In this document: piece after piece, positions 54,176 through 64,000 of the stretch
How positions within the stretch are numbered: position 1 is the first letter of the stretch
Layout of the letters: each line of letters opens with the position of its first letter
NCBI RefSeq assembly: GCF_030272615.1
Contig: NC_081414.1
Coordinates: forward strand, 4,713,501-4,777,500
DNA from: Cryptomeria japonica
Lineage: Eukaryota > Streptophyta > Pinopsida > Cupressales > Cupressaceae
Direction of reading: 5' to 3'
DNA length: 64,000 nucleotides
Notes under the pieces: generated by a model
Database searches by the model: none
What the model was told of the DNA's origin: nothing
What the model saw: the letters and a program-made list of their open reading frames with translations, nothing else
Position numbers and translations under genes: made by a program

Positions 54176-56135
54176 ACTTTGGTTTTACTTAGCTTGCCAT
54201 CACCATATGATTAATTTATTGAATCTTTGCACTTGATTTCAGAGATACAAATACTTGATTTTGCGAAGCTATCCATACTTCTCTTGCAAAAGGAGAAGAG
54301 ATGGGATTAAATAGAAGCATCGTCTTCAAAGTCTACAAAAAAATGCATCCAATGCTTGGGTGATAGTCAAAGGCAACCAAAACACAGCTAATGACTCATT
54401 AAGAGGCATTAAAGAATCTAGAGGAAGTGCTTATATTTAATGAGCTTGAACATTTAGGGAAAAGTGCCATCAAACACAACAACTAGAAGAGATCAAAGCA
54501 TGCAAATATTGCTGAAATTGAGCAGCTTGAAAAGGAGCCTAAGATAAAAGATAGGCTCACACTTGTTGCATCACATGAACAATACGTGGATTCAACAACC
54601 TGGTATTTTGATTCAAGTGCATCTAGACACTATAAATACTGCAAAGATTGGTGTGTTTCTTTCACTAAAAATATGTGTATCTGTCACTTTAAGCAATGGT
54701 TGGACTCATTTGTTTAAAGGATGTGGTGATATTTGTGTCACATTGAACAATGATGTCTGCATTCAAGTATGTTCAACATGTTACTAACATGAACAAGAAT
54801 CTTCTTTCTATCAAAGAAATAACTAACAATCTTGCCCTTTCTATCAACTTTTAAGGAACAAAGAGCATGGTCAAAACTCTCTACAATGAGACAGTGATTG
54901 CAATTGGTGTTAGTGACAAGGGATTGTACAAACTGTTAATCCCAAGGCCATAAAGTCTCATGCACTAGCAGCAGTGGAAAATGGCATTTTACTTTGACAC
55001 GAAAGATATAGGCACTTGAATTATCAATATCTCTTATTAAAAAGTCTAAAAAGGTAAGGAGACTTCCATCTATATAGGAATATCAGGATGCGCATGCAAA
55101 ATGTCAAACGGGAAAACAAAGCAACACTTGTTTGATACCAATAAAGAATGGAAGGCCAAAGAAGTGGGTCTGATTTGTGCTGATTTATGTGGCCCAATGA
55201 AGACAATGTCTCTGAAGCCAAGTATTTATTGTTGATTATTGATGCATTTTTTATGTTGTGTGTCTGCTTCTCAAAATAGAAGAACAAATGTTTCTCTCAT
55301 AATGTCTCATTACTTAGCATTCAAAGCTTTGGTTAAAAAACAAGAAAATAACCCTATCAAGTCAGTAAAGTCGGATAATGGGGTAAGGCTGCCTCCAATC
55401 AAGTCAAGACATTATGTAAGAAGAATGGATGGAATGAATAGGCAGCATGCTACTCTGCACACTCTACAACAATATAGAGTTGTGGAATAGAGGAATTGAA
55501 TGGTTATGGGATAAAGGCACATTGTGCACGACTAGAATGTACCAGCATGGTAATAGGAAAAAGCTGCAAATATAATTATTTGCACCTTGACATGGGGTCC
55601 TCATAAAGTGTTGCAGAATATTACTCTCAAGGAAGCATGAACAAGGAGGAGATCACAGGTAAGTGCCATGCATATTTTAGGTTGTGTTTCTTTTGCACTA
55701 ATTCCTAAACAATATAGGAATAAATTTGACGCAAAAAGTAAAAAAGTATAAATTCGTCGGCTATAGTGAACAATCAAAGGCATAAGAAGTTCCTTATGTC
55801 TCTAGGAATAAGAGAGTGATCACAAGAGACATGGTTATAGATGAGAAGATGTATTTTTCTTAAGTGATGGTAAATCTACAAGTCTTGTATGATAAACTGC
55901 TACTAAAAAATTTGGTGTGAACATTACCGCACAAAACCAAGCATAGGGCCGCGAATATTGATCATGTGGTGTTTTGGTGATTGCACATAAAACCAAAAGG
56001 AAAAGCAAACCAAAATGGTATTACAATAATTTATATGATATTTGAGTGGATGAAGAATTGGATGACAAACAAGGTGATACCCAACCTTCTGAGCAAGCTC
56101 AAGAAAACAAGCATTGAAGAGCTGAGTCATATTAT
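54176..56135 (+). pseudogene. Heavily decayed Ty1/copia gag-protease-integrase
   Basis: Reading through many stops and shifts: ANIAEIEQLEKEP and TTWYFDSSASRHY (about 54505-54640, protease DSGA changed to DSSA); integrase start ICADLCGPMKTMSLK (about 55165-55215); LLIIDAFF-like; VKSDNG (about 55363); and the integrase-RT linker KYKFVGYSEQSKA and NKRVITRDMVIDEK (about 55745-55850). Order and strand are those of copia. RT and RNase H are not recognisable downstream. Decay is much heavier than in the minus-strand copia at 8.5-19 kb, so it is an older insertion. Confidence 0.75.
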
Positions 56136-58740
56136 ATCACACTAAAGGATGTTTGAGAACATGAAATGCATAAATCCATGGTAAGTTGGTCTACAAGAAT
56201 GGTAAAACAACTTGTGCAACATATTGAACAAGCGATGCAAAAGGTAAGCAAGTCAAATAAACAATTAGCTAATAGTTTCCCAAAGTACACATAAAAAGCA
56301 CAAGACTAAGGGGAAAACCCCCTATTTCTTTTGACTAAAACACTAATTTCAGCACAAACTTCATCAGCCTCTTTTGACAATACTAAATTGCTTTTACCTT
56401 CCTCACAACTGCAAGAACAGAATGATCACTTCTACACCTCAACTTTGTAATGAAACTTCAAAACATGTGATACTTCAGCTTCCATTTGCTCACTTGTTAA
56501 TTATTTGGTTCAATGGTTGCCTTTGTAGGCTCCAAATAAAACTCGCCACTGTATGCATGATTCACAAAAGGTAGACACATGGAATGCTCACCTTGATAAG
56601 ACAAGTGGTGGTCGTGGGACTACTATTACTCACATCACAATAGTAAGTGCATTGGTGGGAAATGTGACGGACTAACCTCTCCATGAGGAAGACGTGCCCT
56701 ATGGATAGCAGGGATTAAGGTATGACTGATGTATATAATGAAATGACTTATTCTGAGAGAACGTTAAGATTATGTTAGGCAGATTCAAAGGGTGTATCCA
56801 AAGGTTGTCTCTCATTTGAGTGCTTTGTTCAAGTGAGCTGTTTCAATTGCTTACAAAAAGGTCATTGTTGATGTGTGTTTTATGACTCATGCTTTAATCT
56901 ATCCTCTCTTGAACAAAATGTCCTCTTATGCTAAATTTCGTGACCATGGGAGGTGACTCCAAGGTTCCAAATATCAGGTCTTGACATGCTCCTGGATAGA
57001 CTCAATTGTTTGATGTGATATTGTTGGAATCACAAGGTGGACTTACATTGAATCTAGAATGCTTGAATGTCGCTGGAACGTGGAAATTAATTTGATTGAA
57101 AATAAGGAAAAAGGATGAGGGTTTAGAAAGCTTTTCTAATCCTAGGAATGGAAGAGCAATGGACACTCTTTGGTGAAACTCAACTAAGTTTTGCTTTGCC
57201 ATGCAAAGCAGCAAATTCACAAAGTTTAGTGCGATCTCCTAATGTAAGCATATAATTTTCAAATCACTACCACTAGCATAGACACCATCAAGACAATGCA
57301 TATCAATGAAGAAGTAGCAATTGAAGTTAAGCTTGGCTAAGATGGATCTAGTTGACTACGCAAGGCACTTTACAATCAGCAAGGTGTTAGTAGTATGGAT
57401 GTACAAATTTCACCATTGCTCATGCACAAAGTTCTTCCATTCATCTAAACATCATGAAAATTAAATGAGAAGTAGAGACCATGCAAATGTTGAATCAACA
57501 CATAAAGTTCACCACATCTTCAATGAAATTGATATGCTACTTACAACAAAGTCTTGGCAGCAATCTTTGCCTTTTCCTCCTACTCTACTCTAACTGCTTG
57601 CTATCTAACTATTCTTGAACTATTCACTGCTACTAAAACTATTAACCTTTACAAATAAAGAAGTGGAGCCTTCTATAGTGCTCTCATTACAATGAGTGGC
57701 TCAAATTGATTCACAATCGATGGCCAAGATTGAAAGATGAAAACCCTAATTAGGGTTTGTTATACCCATTACATAGCATTTAATGCTTGACCAATGATTA
57801 AATTACAGAATATAGGACACATGTCCTCCTTTGAGTTTCAACCAATGAATGATGAGGGTAGGTGCATTGAACTTTGTGCCCACATGTGGTAGTTATCCTC
57901 TTTGATGGATGGGTCAGGTACATTAAACATGGACGCCTTAGCTTGAAATGATGTGATTGGATAGGTAATGACTGGGTGCCACCTTAGCTAGCTCATTGTA
58001 ACTCATCACGAAGTTGTAAATGAATGAGGCATATCTCTTGAAACTCAACATTATCCAAGCACCTGCAATGAAGAATGGGATGATGGTGGAAGATACTCCC
58101 AAATTGCATCATCTTCCTAACTTGATCACCCTCGCCCTAGAGCTTCCATCTATAATTACTAGCAATAATTATTGGATTTCCAGAGGAAATTCAAGATTGT
58201 GAAATTTTTCTCTTTTTAGCACGTGCACTCTCATGTTGAATCGTGTGCTTCCTTGAGCTTGAAACACCTCCTTTCATTCAAACGACACTCTTGAGGGTGT
58301 TAATAATTTCATATGCACGGGATGAGGTTATGATGGCCCCCCTCCAGCAAGGTTACGATGTTCTTTGTCTTTGCTTTGATGTGCGAGCTGATGAGCCTTC
58401 ATCTTGGAGCTGATCCTCATCATTTGTTGCTGAGTTTTCATAGCTTGAATCTCTCCTTCTAGCTTGCCTTATGTATGTTGGGGTGTGAATGCTGTCCATC
58501 TTCACCTTGCTGTCTTATTGATATTTACGTCTTTGGGTTTGAACATTATGAACTGATCTCCTGCATATCCTCGTCTCCCTCAAGTGATGAAGTTCTTTCT
58601 TCCTTGTCCTCACAACCCGAAAAGAAAACACACCTTGATCAAGATATAGAAGAGAACAAAGTTATTCTTTAAATTTGTAAATGATTTCCCTTTGTTTGAT
58701 CTCTGATTTTCATCTCTAAAGTTTGATTTTCACTGTTTTC
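56136..58740. other. Unassigned AT-rich region
   Basis: No domain recognised. AACCCTAATTAGGGTTTG (about 57742-57759) is a small palindrome. The stretch 57720-58200 reads like a decayed non-coding repeat. Small open frames (for example 57002-57220 minus and 58475-58672 plus) have no features. Confidence 0.35.
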
Positions 58741-58749
58741 ATGTCTGAT

Positions 58750-59610
58750 TTGATAGGTTTCAGGTGGCAAAGGAAGTTCATGGATCTCATAGGGCAAAGG
58801 AAGTGATGTCAATACCTTGGTTGGGCAAAGGAAGTGGTGTATCGTGGAATTGAATGAGCATTGACACCGCTTGATGAGTTGCTGATTGAATTATCACTCA
58901 ATTCGCTCCCTCTACTGCCTTGGATCAGAATTTCAGAGCCTTTTAGGGATGCTCAAGCATGATCAAGAATCTAACTGGGCAAAGGAAATGACTAAGGGAA
59001 GGTCCCAGTTTTGACACCCCAAAGGAAGTTCACTGATTTGGGGGGTCAAAGGAAATTCGCTGATTTGAGAAGGCAAAGGAAGTGCCAAGGTAAAAGTTTG
59101 TCCTTTGAGGGAGGCAAAGGAAATGTTGAGTGAAGGGCCGCACTTTAGAGCGTCAAAGGAAGTTTGCACCTTTGGGACCCCAAAGGAAATGCTAAGGTTG
59201 ATGTTTGAAGGAGCATTGGCAGCAATTCATCACTTGTTGATTAACTTGTTACTGCATTCGCTCCCTTCACTTGTCGTGGATCAGACTTTTGATAGCCTCT
59301 TAGAAGCGTTCTAGCATGGTTGTGATCATCACCGAGCAAAGGAAATGTCTAGGAGAGGTTCGCGGATTTGAGGGGAGCAAAGGAAGTGACACAAATGCTG
59401 TTCACTGATTTTAGGAGGCAAAGGAAGTGACACAAATGCTGTTCGCTGATTTTAGGAGGCAAAGGAAGTGACTCAAAGTGCTCTTACCTTGTTTGCTCAA
59501 GTTCATCATCTTCCCAAATCACTCAAAAGAACATCAAATGCTACACCTTAGTCAAAATTAGAGGTCTCCAAGCTAGATCATAACTTTGGGGGGTCAAAGG
59601 AAATGACCTT
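58750..59610 (-). repeat. Array of about 15 CAAAGGAARTG motifs
   Basis: CAAAGGAA(A/G)T occurs on the plus strand near 58768, 58793, 58824, 58977, 59018, 59044, 59071, 59112, 59151, 59180, 59336, 59376, 59418, 59459 and 59593, often after TCACTGATTT or TTCGCTGATTT. A 41-bp exact-type tandem unit lies at 59376-59470. On the minus strand (CACTTCCTTTG) it follows the conserved box at 60006-59941, so it looks like the leader of a minus-strand element. Confidence 0.8.
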
Positions 59611-59940
59611 AGGATGTCAATTTTGCTTACTAATCACTTTGCCCTAAGCCTCTTCATGATTATTATGACCTTAGCCTATCCTTCTTCAGAGCATTCACTC
59701 TCTTTTTAACAACTCACCTAGATCAAAACTAAGCACTTCATTTCTGATTTTGCAAGCAAATGATGATAATCAAATGGAATGATCATCATATAATCATTCA
59801 TTTCCTAAGCCTCGAAAATCCATACTGACTCAATTCCACCCAAAGGGAGAGAAATAACCCGATCACCTCTTGTCAACCTGAGACACTACACCTCTTCCAA
59901 GTGAAAGGCTAATAGCTAAAGACTCTACAAGCAGCCCAAA

Positions 59941-60006
59941 AAGCAGAAAAAAGTGGGGGTCCCCATTTGCAATGGGGTGATGTGTGAAAACGTCACAACA
60001 GTTATG
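59941..60006 (-). repeat. Conserved leader box, minus copy
   Basis: The reverse complement (TTTTCACACATCACCCCATT, then GCAAATGGGGACCCCC) closely matches 60435-60500. It contains a perfect hairpin, CCCCATT-TGC-AATGGGG on the plus strand. Confidence 0.8.
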
Positions 60007-60434
60007 TTTTGTTTCAAGAGCTTCATTTTGTTCAGCTACTCCAGCAATTATAGGAGTTGGTGAATTCTTCCTTAGCTCTCTCAAACTGATTTCCACCCAA
60101 TCCTCTCCCTCCTAGACCCATGGCATAAGATGCCTACCAAGATTGGAATAAATAGGGGATGGTTTGAAATCAATTTGATGCCTATTTTATTGAAAGTGAA
60201 GTTTTTTGTTATTTCGACTAATTTATGATTTATGGGTGTTTGCAAGGTGCTTGTCCTTGATTTATGTTGATCTTTGAGGTTGCAAGTTGGATGTTTAAGA
60301 TGTTTACTTTGTTCAAAAGATTGAGAAATTAGCCATGTTTGAAGCACTTTCAGATCAAATGATGCTAGCTAGAGTATTGCTTACATTTTGTTTTTGGAAT
60401 GTGTTCGAATGTTGAAAGAAAATGTTTTTAATTA

Positions 60435-60500
60435 CACTATGTTGTGACCTTTTCACACATCACCCCATTGCAAACAGGGACCCCCCTCTTTCCTGCTTTC
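60435..60500 (+). repeat. Conserved leader box, plus copy
   Basis: TTGTGACCTTTTCACACATC, then ACCCCATTGCAAACAGGGAC and CCCC; an inverted copy of 59941-60006 about 430 bp away. In this copy the hairpin stem is weakened (AACAGGG in place of AATGGGG). Confidence 0.8.
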
Positions 60501-61000
60501 TGTGTCATTTTAGTTTAGGGTTTTCGCAATCAGGCAACAGTTTTGAGCTTTTCAATGCCCGAGTCTCAAGTTTTGAGGTGATCATGTCTAAGGTGCTATT
60601 AGGGTTTTGAGTTTTGAATAGGATCAAATGCGTATAAAATGTTAAGCTGTCTAGGTGATCCTAATTTTGTCTAAGTTTGGATTTTGAGTGTAAATGAGTT
60701 TAAATGTGTCTAAGTCGGTGATATTTTTGTGCCTAAGCATCAAGTGGTCCTTTAGGGGTTGTTTTTCCACTCCTAGGAGGATAATCGGGTCAAAATTGCA
60801 CTTTGCCCAGATGGAATCCCTATTTTCCTGCTCAAATTCAGTTAAAATGGTGAATGTCCTGATGCATAATAATGAAAATTGACATGTCTAGATACTTAGT
60901 GGTGTGAAGATCATCCAAGTCCTGATGGAAAACATGAAATCAAGGTCTAAAAATAAGTTTTCTCAATGAAAGGACGTCTTTTCCCGAGTTTTTAAGGCAT
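60501..61000. other. No gene seen; leader-like
   Basis: Between the plus leader box and the TTTTCCCC array; AT-rich, no frame with features. Confidence 0.35.
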
Positions 61001-61510
61001 AAATGGACTTTTTCCCGATGGGTCATGATTTTCCCCACTCATTTTCCTGATAAGGGGCGTTTTTCCCCAAGTACCCTGATGTTTGTCTTGATGGACCACA
61101 TTTTTCCACTGGGAGGCCCAAAATTGTCTAATTGTTGGAAATTTTCCTATTGAGGGTCAAATTTCCCCAAGAATGAATGATGAACTTAAAATGCAAACAA
61201 AATTCCTTGTCCTGATAAGGGTAGTTTTTCCCAAAAGCCAATTTGTGAATGAAATTAAGGAAATGAATGCAAATGATTATCCAAATGGGGATAGAATTTC
61301 CCCAAAATGAGATTTATGAATGAGAATGTGTGAATTGGGTATTCAGATGACCCATGTTTTTCCCCAAAGTGAATTTTTTCCAGACAAAGTGAATGAAATG
61401 ATGAATTTTAAGTGTCCTGATGGGGGTCGATTTTCCCCAAATTGGATTTTTGGAGCTTAGCAAGTGATTTAATGCTTCCTGATGGGGATCGATTTTCCCC
61501 AATTAGCTGG
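61001..61510 (+). repeat. Array of about nine CCTGATGGGG...TTTTCCCCAA units
   Basis: Units of 30-70 bp contain CCTGAT(G/A)(A/G)GGG followed by an AT-rich loop and TTTTCCCCAA. The best are GATGGGGGTCGATTTTCCCC and GATGGGGATCGATTTTCCCC near 61420-61505. GGGG and CCCC can pair around 7-8 nt. It sits in the leader of the plus-strand relative of the 23-27-kb protein. Confidence 0.75.
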
Positions 61511-62810
61511 AATTTAATCAATGTGAATGATTTTAAATGCAAAGTGTGCCAAATTTAATTATTATTGCCTTATTGAAAATTATTTAACGCACTAGAAACA
61601 ATTATTTAATGACAAGTTAATTATCCCAAGGCAAATTGACAAGTTTTTATCCCACATTGCTTGTGTTGTGAAGTTTCAAGGTGGAAACTGGTTCAAAGAG
61701 GCCCAGCCAGCAATATAATAATATTATATCTTGCCGATGTGACTGATTGAAGACATTATTGGAGGCTGATTGGTGTTCCCAACTGGGCGTTTTTTGCCCA
61801 AGTGTCAATTTGACACCATTATTGTGAGTCAAGTTGCAGAGTTGTAGGAGTTATTTTGCCCAATCAGACCTAGGCACTACCATTGGAGGAGAGCTTCAGC
61901 AAGTTTGGTGGCTGATTGAGCCACATTTTCTGCGATTTTGGAGGGTGGCACCATTGTTGGGAAAGCCACAATTTTGTATGTGGCTGAGCTCTTCACTTTT
62001 TTGGGGGTGATTTTGTTGATATTGTTGGACGCCATTGGTAATAGAGGGCTGCAACCACACTCAGACCTGACTTTGACGCCATAGTTGGAGGTTATTTTGA
62101 CACTATTGTTTGCTGGAACTTTCATTTCCAGACTTGATTTTTTCATCCCCAGGCTCCCAGCCATCATTCCACTTAGGCGATTTTGTTTTGGCATCAAATT
62201 TGGGGTATTTAGAGGGCATTTTTTGTGGCAACACCATTGCTGTTACAGTCTGAAGCATCACTTCCAGCAGTGTCTTCAAACTTATTTATTATTATCAACC
62301 ACATAGTCTTGCCTAGACTTAGCGATTTTTGACCTTGGAGAGGTAAAATGATTCATATGCAAACATTTCACATGGCTGTGTCTACTCCAGATGGCTGATT
62401 CATGTTAGTTCTAGGTTGTCTTCAGACTTTTTGAAGGCAATTGTTGACCTTGGAAGGTGTATTCAGACATTGAAAATTGAAAATCAGAACCTTGCACACC
62501 TTTTTCCAAGTATAATCAGACTTGTGGTATACTTCCAAACCTCATTTGTGATATTTTTTCTGAGTATACAAGCTTGTCTTCAGACTGTGTTTACATGATC
62601 AGACCTTATAAAGTCTGAAAATTAAGGGTTTTTGTACCCTATTTTATCAAATTCTCATTCTATTTTCAGAATTTGTGATTATATTGTTAGAATCCCTGAT
62701 TTTAGGTCTCTAAATTTGTCAAATCATTAAAATCAGAACTTATACAATTCTGGAAATAAATTATTTTAAGTATTTTTCCATGATATTGACTCGAGTTTCA
62801 TACAGGTGCC
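61511..62810. other. No gene seen; leader-like sequence before the frame at 62811
   Basis: Non-coding, with GGTGCCACCATT- and TTTGACRCCATTRTTGG-type phrases repeated loosely near 61740-62110. A TACAG|GTGCC acceptor-like site lies 6 bp before the ATG at 62811. Confidence 0.4.
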
Positions 62811-64000
62811 ATGTCTAAGGTCGGGTTCGTTGCGAGGAAGGAACAATTGAGGATAGTGCAAGAAAGTTTATATCCAGATTCATAGTTGTCATCCCAATGG
62901 AAGAGAATTACGGATGCAAACATGGAATTCCTGGACATAGAGCAGATGTGGCAAAGGATGTTTGGAGCGAAGAATCAACTTGCTTCCACACTATCCGCCA
63001 ATATCATGAAGAGTGGCATATACCAAGTGGCTGGCTTCCCTCCATCCATACAATGCAATGAGCTAATTGTGGAGTGTGCAATTGTGGACTGTGCAAGGCA
63101 CTATGACTTGATGACCCGAATGATTAGATCACCTAAAGGGGCTACGCTTGCATACCTTGCCGAATACGCAATCGTGGAAGTGTTTGGAATTCCCAGGAGT
63201 GCGGATATGCAAGAGAAAACCAAGGATGAATATGAAGCTAAGTTCCTGAAGAAGGCGGAAGCATGCATGACAATTGTGAATAAAGAGTGGATATTTGAAC
63301 CTAGGCCTCACTATTCTAAGGTTCCCAATAGGCTCTTATGTACGGACTTCAAAGATGAATATAGTGACCTGATATTTTTGCTCAATCAAGTGATGGAGAT
63401 GCCTCAAGGTGCCTTATTCGAGAGATGGATGTTCTATTTATCAAGGATTGTATAAGAGGAATTGTGGTCAATTGGGCCAAGATTATAAGTGATAACCTCG
63501 ACTTCCAATTGATAAATGTGGAGAAAACCAGGTCATTTGGAATGACTTCCTACCTTGTATACTTACTTGCAAGATTTGTTACATACAAGGGATAGATATG
63601 CAAAGGTGAAGTTGGAAACGGACCAGGACAATACAGAGTTTACGAATGTTATCCGCAACTTTATATGCACAAGATTGAACATTATAGAAGGGTGAATGAT
63701 GCTTTCACCATGTATATCACAAGGCTACTGCAGGGCGGGATCCACAAACAATTGTCTAAGGCAGCAACAGAGCTTATTAAACAATACAGATCGTGGTACA
63801 TTCAGTTCCCCACCTTCACATAGCCACGGATTTAGGGATTCAGATCCAAACCATACAAACTTCCTAGGTATCCGACAGACAGAATGATCATACTTAGGGA
63901 GACAACTTCTGGAATTTGATTTCATCCAGAAGGAGAAGCACAAAACAGGAATAACTCTCCCTATTGCATTAGAAAAGGCTTTGGAGGTGTGCCACGCTGC
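62811..64000 (+). pseudogene. Relative of the 23-27-kb unrecognised protein (N-terminal part, runs off window)
   Basis: ATG at 62811, then MSKVGFVARKEQLRIVQESL, a TAG at 62883, and an open stretch to 63455: SSQWKRITDANMEFLDIEQM, MKSGIYQVAGFPPSIQCNEL, RMIRSPKGATLAYLAEYAIV, EVFGIPRSADM, DFKDEYSDLIFLLNQVMEMP and LFERWMFYLSRIV. After a shift it continues WAKIISDNLDFQL, MTSYLVYLLARF, YRVYECYPQLYMHKIEHYRR, WYIQFPTFTYLRI and PYKLPRYPTDRMIILR. The order and many residues match the minus-strand copy at 27044-25900, with a larger insertion in one of them. Function unknown; no catalytic motif recognised. Stops and shifts make it a pseudogene, but the long open stretch is well kept. Confidence 0.65.

Noticed and set aside
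57742..57759. AACCCTAATTAGGGTTTG as a telomere repeat
   Set aside because: Only one inverted pair of a telomere-like hexamer; no tandem tract.
1..64000. tRNA or rRNA genes
   Set aside because: None recognised by eye on either strand; the tRNA-like matches are primer-binding sites only. A tRNAscan-SE run would settle it.

Overview
This window is nuclear DNA of a seed plant with a very repeat-rich genome. It holds LINE, Ty1/copia and Ty3/gypsy retroelements nested in one another, long AT-rich spacers, and only one recognisable host-gene fragment (a Hikeshi/OPI10-like terminal exon with an intron boundary). A gymnosperm would fit the density and nesting of elements, but that is inference; the sequence does not name the species. 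There are no bacterial features, CRISPR arrays or operons.

Layout. 0.7-2.9 kb: a 5'-truncated L1-type LINE with target-site duplications (TSDs). 3.9-4.4 kb: last exon of a Hikeshi-like nuclear-import factor on the minus strand. 5.3-7.05 kb: local tandem duplications. 7.1-20.1 kb: a three-level nest. Plus-strand copia RNase H remains were cut by a minus-strand copia element (8463-18986, TSD CTACC), which was cut in turn by a gag-protease element lacking RT (10222-15640, TSD CTAGG). The outermost copia ends in its own 3' LTR at 19501-20142. 20.1-23.2 kb: unassigned, with a hairpin-rich minisatellite. 23.2-27.0 kb: decayed minus-strand copy of an unrecognised repetitive protein; a plus-strand relative starts at 62811 and runs off the window. 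27.8-29.7 kb: hairpin and direct-repeat arrays. 29961-54175: a minus-strand, copia-like LTR element without gag or pol, split by a 20.7-kb chromovirus structure (32869-53572). 54.2-56.1 kb: decayed plus-strand copia. 58.7-61.5 kb: two head-to-head leader-like regions, each with its own short-repeat array.

The youngest structure is the chromovirus. It has three nearly identical 3630-bp LTRs and two intact, identical 1561-aa gag-pol frames (LTR-internal-LTR-internal-LTR), all inside one TSD pair (AAATC). Five substitutions were noticed among the LTRs, all transitions.

The most unusual theme is that several unrelated repeats here carry arrays of short hairpins whose stems differ while the pairing and the loop or core are kept. 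The clearest are nine stem-loops (seven with loop CGNNT, one with CGTATT, one with TATTT) in the chromovirus LTR; 14-bp palindromes built on CCACCG/CGGTGG in the gag-protease element; and hairpins with a TGCTTGTGTGC-type loop beside the plus-strand copia RNase H domains. These compensating changes suggest selection or a copying mechanism acting on structure rather than on primary sequence.
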